Source: Sphingobacterium litopenaei
Lineage (GTDB): Bacteria > Bacteroidota > Bacteroidia > Sphingobacteriales > Sphingobacteriaceae
Direction of reading: 5' to 3'
Assembly: GCF_014692495.1 (NCBI RefSeq)
Contig: NZ_JACOIJ010000005.1
Coordinates: 97,713-161,712, forward strand
DNA length: 64,000 nucleotides
In this document: piece by piece, positions 63,893 through 64,000 of the stretch
Position numbering within the stretch: position 1 is the first letter of the stretch
Layout: each line of letters begins with the position of its first letter
The notes under the pieces: model-generated
What the model saw: the letters and a program-made list of their open reading frames with translations, nothing else
Databases searched by the model: none
Told to the model about the DNA's origin: nothing
Made by a program: the position numbers and the translations under genes

Positions 63893-64000
63893 AGGCACCG
63901 ACCTACTCTCCCACCTGTTACGGCAATACCATCGGCTCGGGCGGGCTTAACTGCTCTGTTCGGAATGGGAAGAGGTGAACACCGCCGATATAGGCACCCA
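63893..64000 (-). rRNA. rrf: 5S rRNA (right end of the window, partial or at its edge)
   Basis: On the minus strand the sequence contains the standard 5S core CACCTCTTCCCATTCCGAAC, AGCAGTTAAGCCCGCC and, near the 3' end, CGGTAACAGG-like bases followed by GGGAGAGTAGGTCGGTGCC. It ends at about 63893. The 5' end is at or just beyond base 64000, so 23S and 16S genes should follow to the right of this window in the order 16S-23S-5S reading toward it. Confidence 0.92.

Noticed and set aside
1..64000. Search for CRISPR arrays, transposases, integrases and phage genes
   Set aside because: No regularly spaced repeats and no recombinase motifs were seen in any reading frame, so no mobile element is called despite the island features.

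Overview
The window comes from a low-GC member of the Bacteroidota, most likely Sphingobacteriaceae (Sphingobacterium/Pedobacter type). The evidence is a SusC-type TonB-linked receptor, a PorP/SprF type IX secretion protein, promoters with the Bacteroidetes -7 box TAnnTTTG, near absence of Shine-Dalgarno sequences, bacillithiol (bshC) and futalosine (mqnB) genes, and Bacteroidetes-only families (DUF3078, DUF6952-like). No transposase, integrase, phage gene or CRISPR array was seen.

Layout. (1) 1-5.9 kb: the start of a SusC receptor behind a large zinc metalloprotease, then an orphan LytS-type histidine kinase. (2) 6-9.4 kb: a gene graveyard, with two broken unknown genes, one intact unknown gene, a broken AlbA/ATPase regulator, and a scar joining a TonB-receptor fragment to a gpsA fragment. 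(3) 9.8-19.2 kb: an ion and osmotic homeostasis island, richer in GC by eye and with CTG/GGC-rich codon use. The BCCT betaine transporter, KtrAB potassium uptake and a YbdG-type MscS channel are intact. A YafY regulator, a universal stress protein, a DUF389 membrane protein and a dicarboxylate symporter are broken. The island ends beside the 3' end of tRNA-Arg(CCU). (4) 19.5-20.8 kb: a peroxiredoxin-thioredoxin-small protein operon. (5) 21-25.6 kb: a secreted PIG-L deacetylase with two tiny membrane proteins and a sodium:solute symporter. (6) 25.6-30.4 kb: a minus-strand run of cell-envelope genes (amidase, two glucosaminidases, DUF3078 and a CarboxypepD-like protein) behind an O-methyltransferase. 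(7) 30.6-64 kb: mostly conserved housekeeping genes: pterin synthesis, mqnB, pdhB, gcvH and gcvP, anmK, cdsA, a CPBP protease, a Tricorn-like S41 protease, nif3, PorP, a guanidine-hydrolase pair (DDAH-like plus CtlX), bshC, Nudix, phosphohexomutase and a beta-oxidation-like pair. A broken ECF sigma factor and the 5S rRNA of an rRNA operon that enters from the right close the window.

Working together: BCCT, KtrAB and MscS form a coherent osmotic kit (solute import, K+ uptake, emergency efflux) and have survived while their neighbours decayed. The PIG-L/symporter locus looks like a deacetylate-then-import unit. The most unusual regulatory signal is a repeated arrangement in which the -7 box lies 3-5 bases from the start codon, predicting leaderless or nearly leaderless mRNAs for at least five genes; it also corrects several start sites. 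I found no clear-cut new defence or mobile system. The best leads are a 34-residue membrane peptide translationally coupled to the symporter, a long imperfect inverted repeat at 20.8 kb, the conserved protein of unknown function at 57.3-58.7 kb, and the leaderless pattern.
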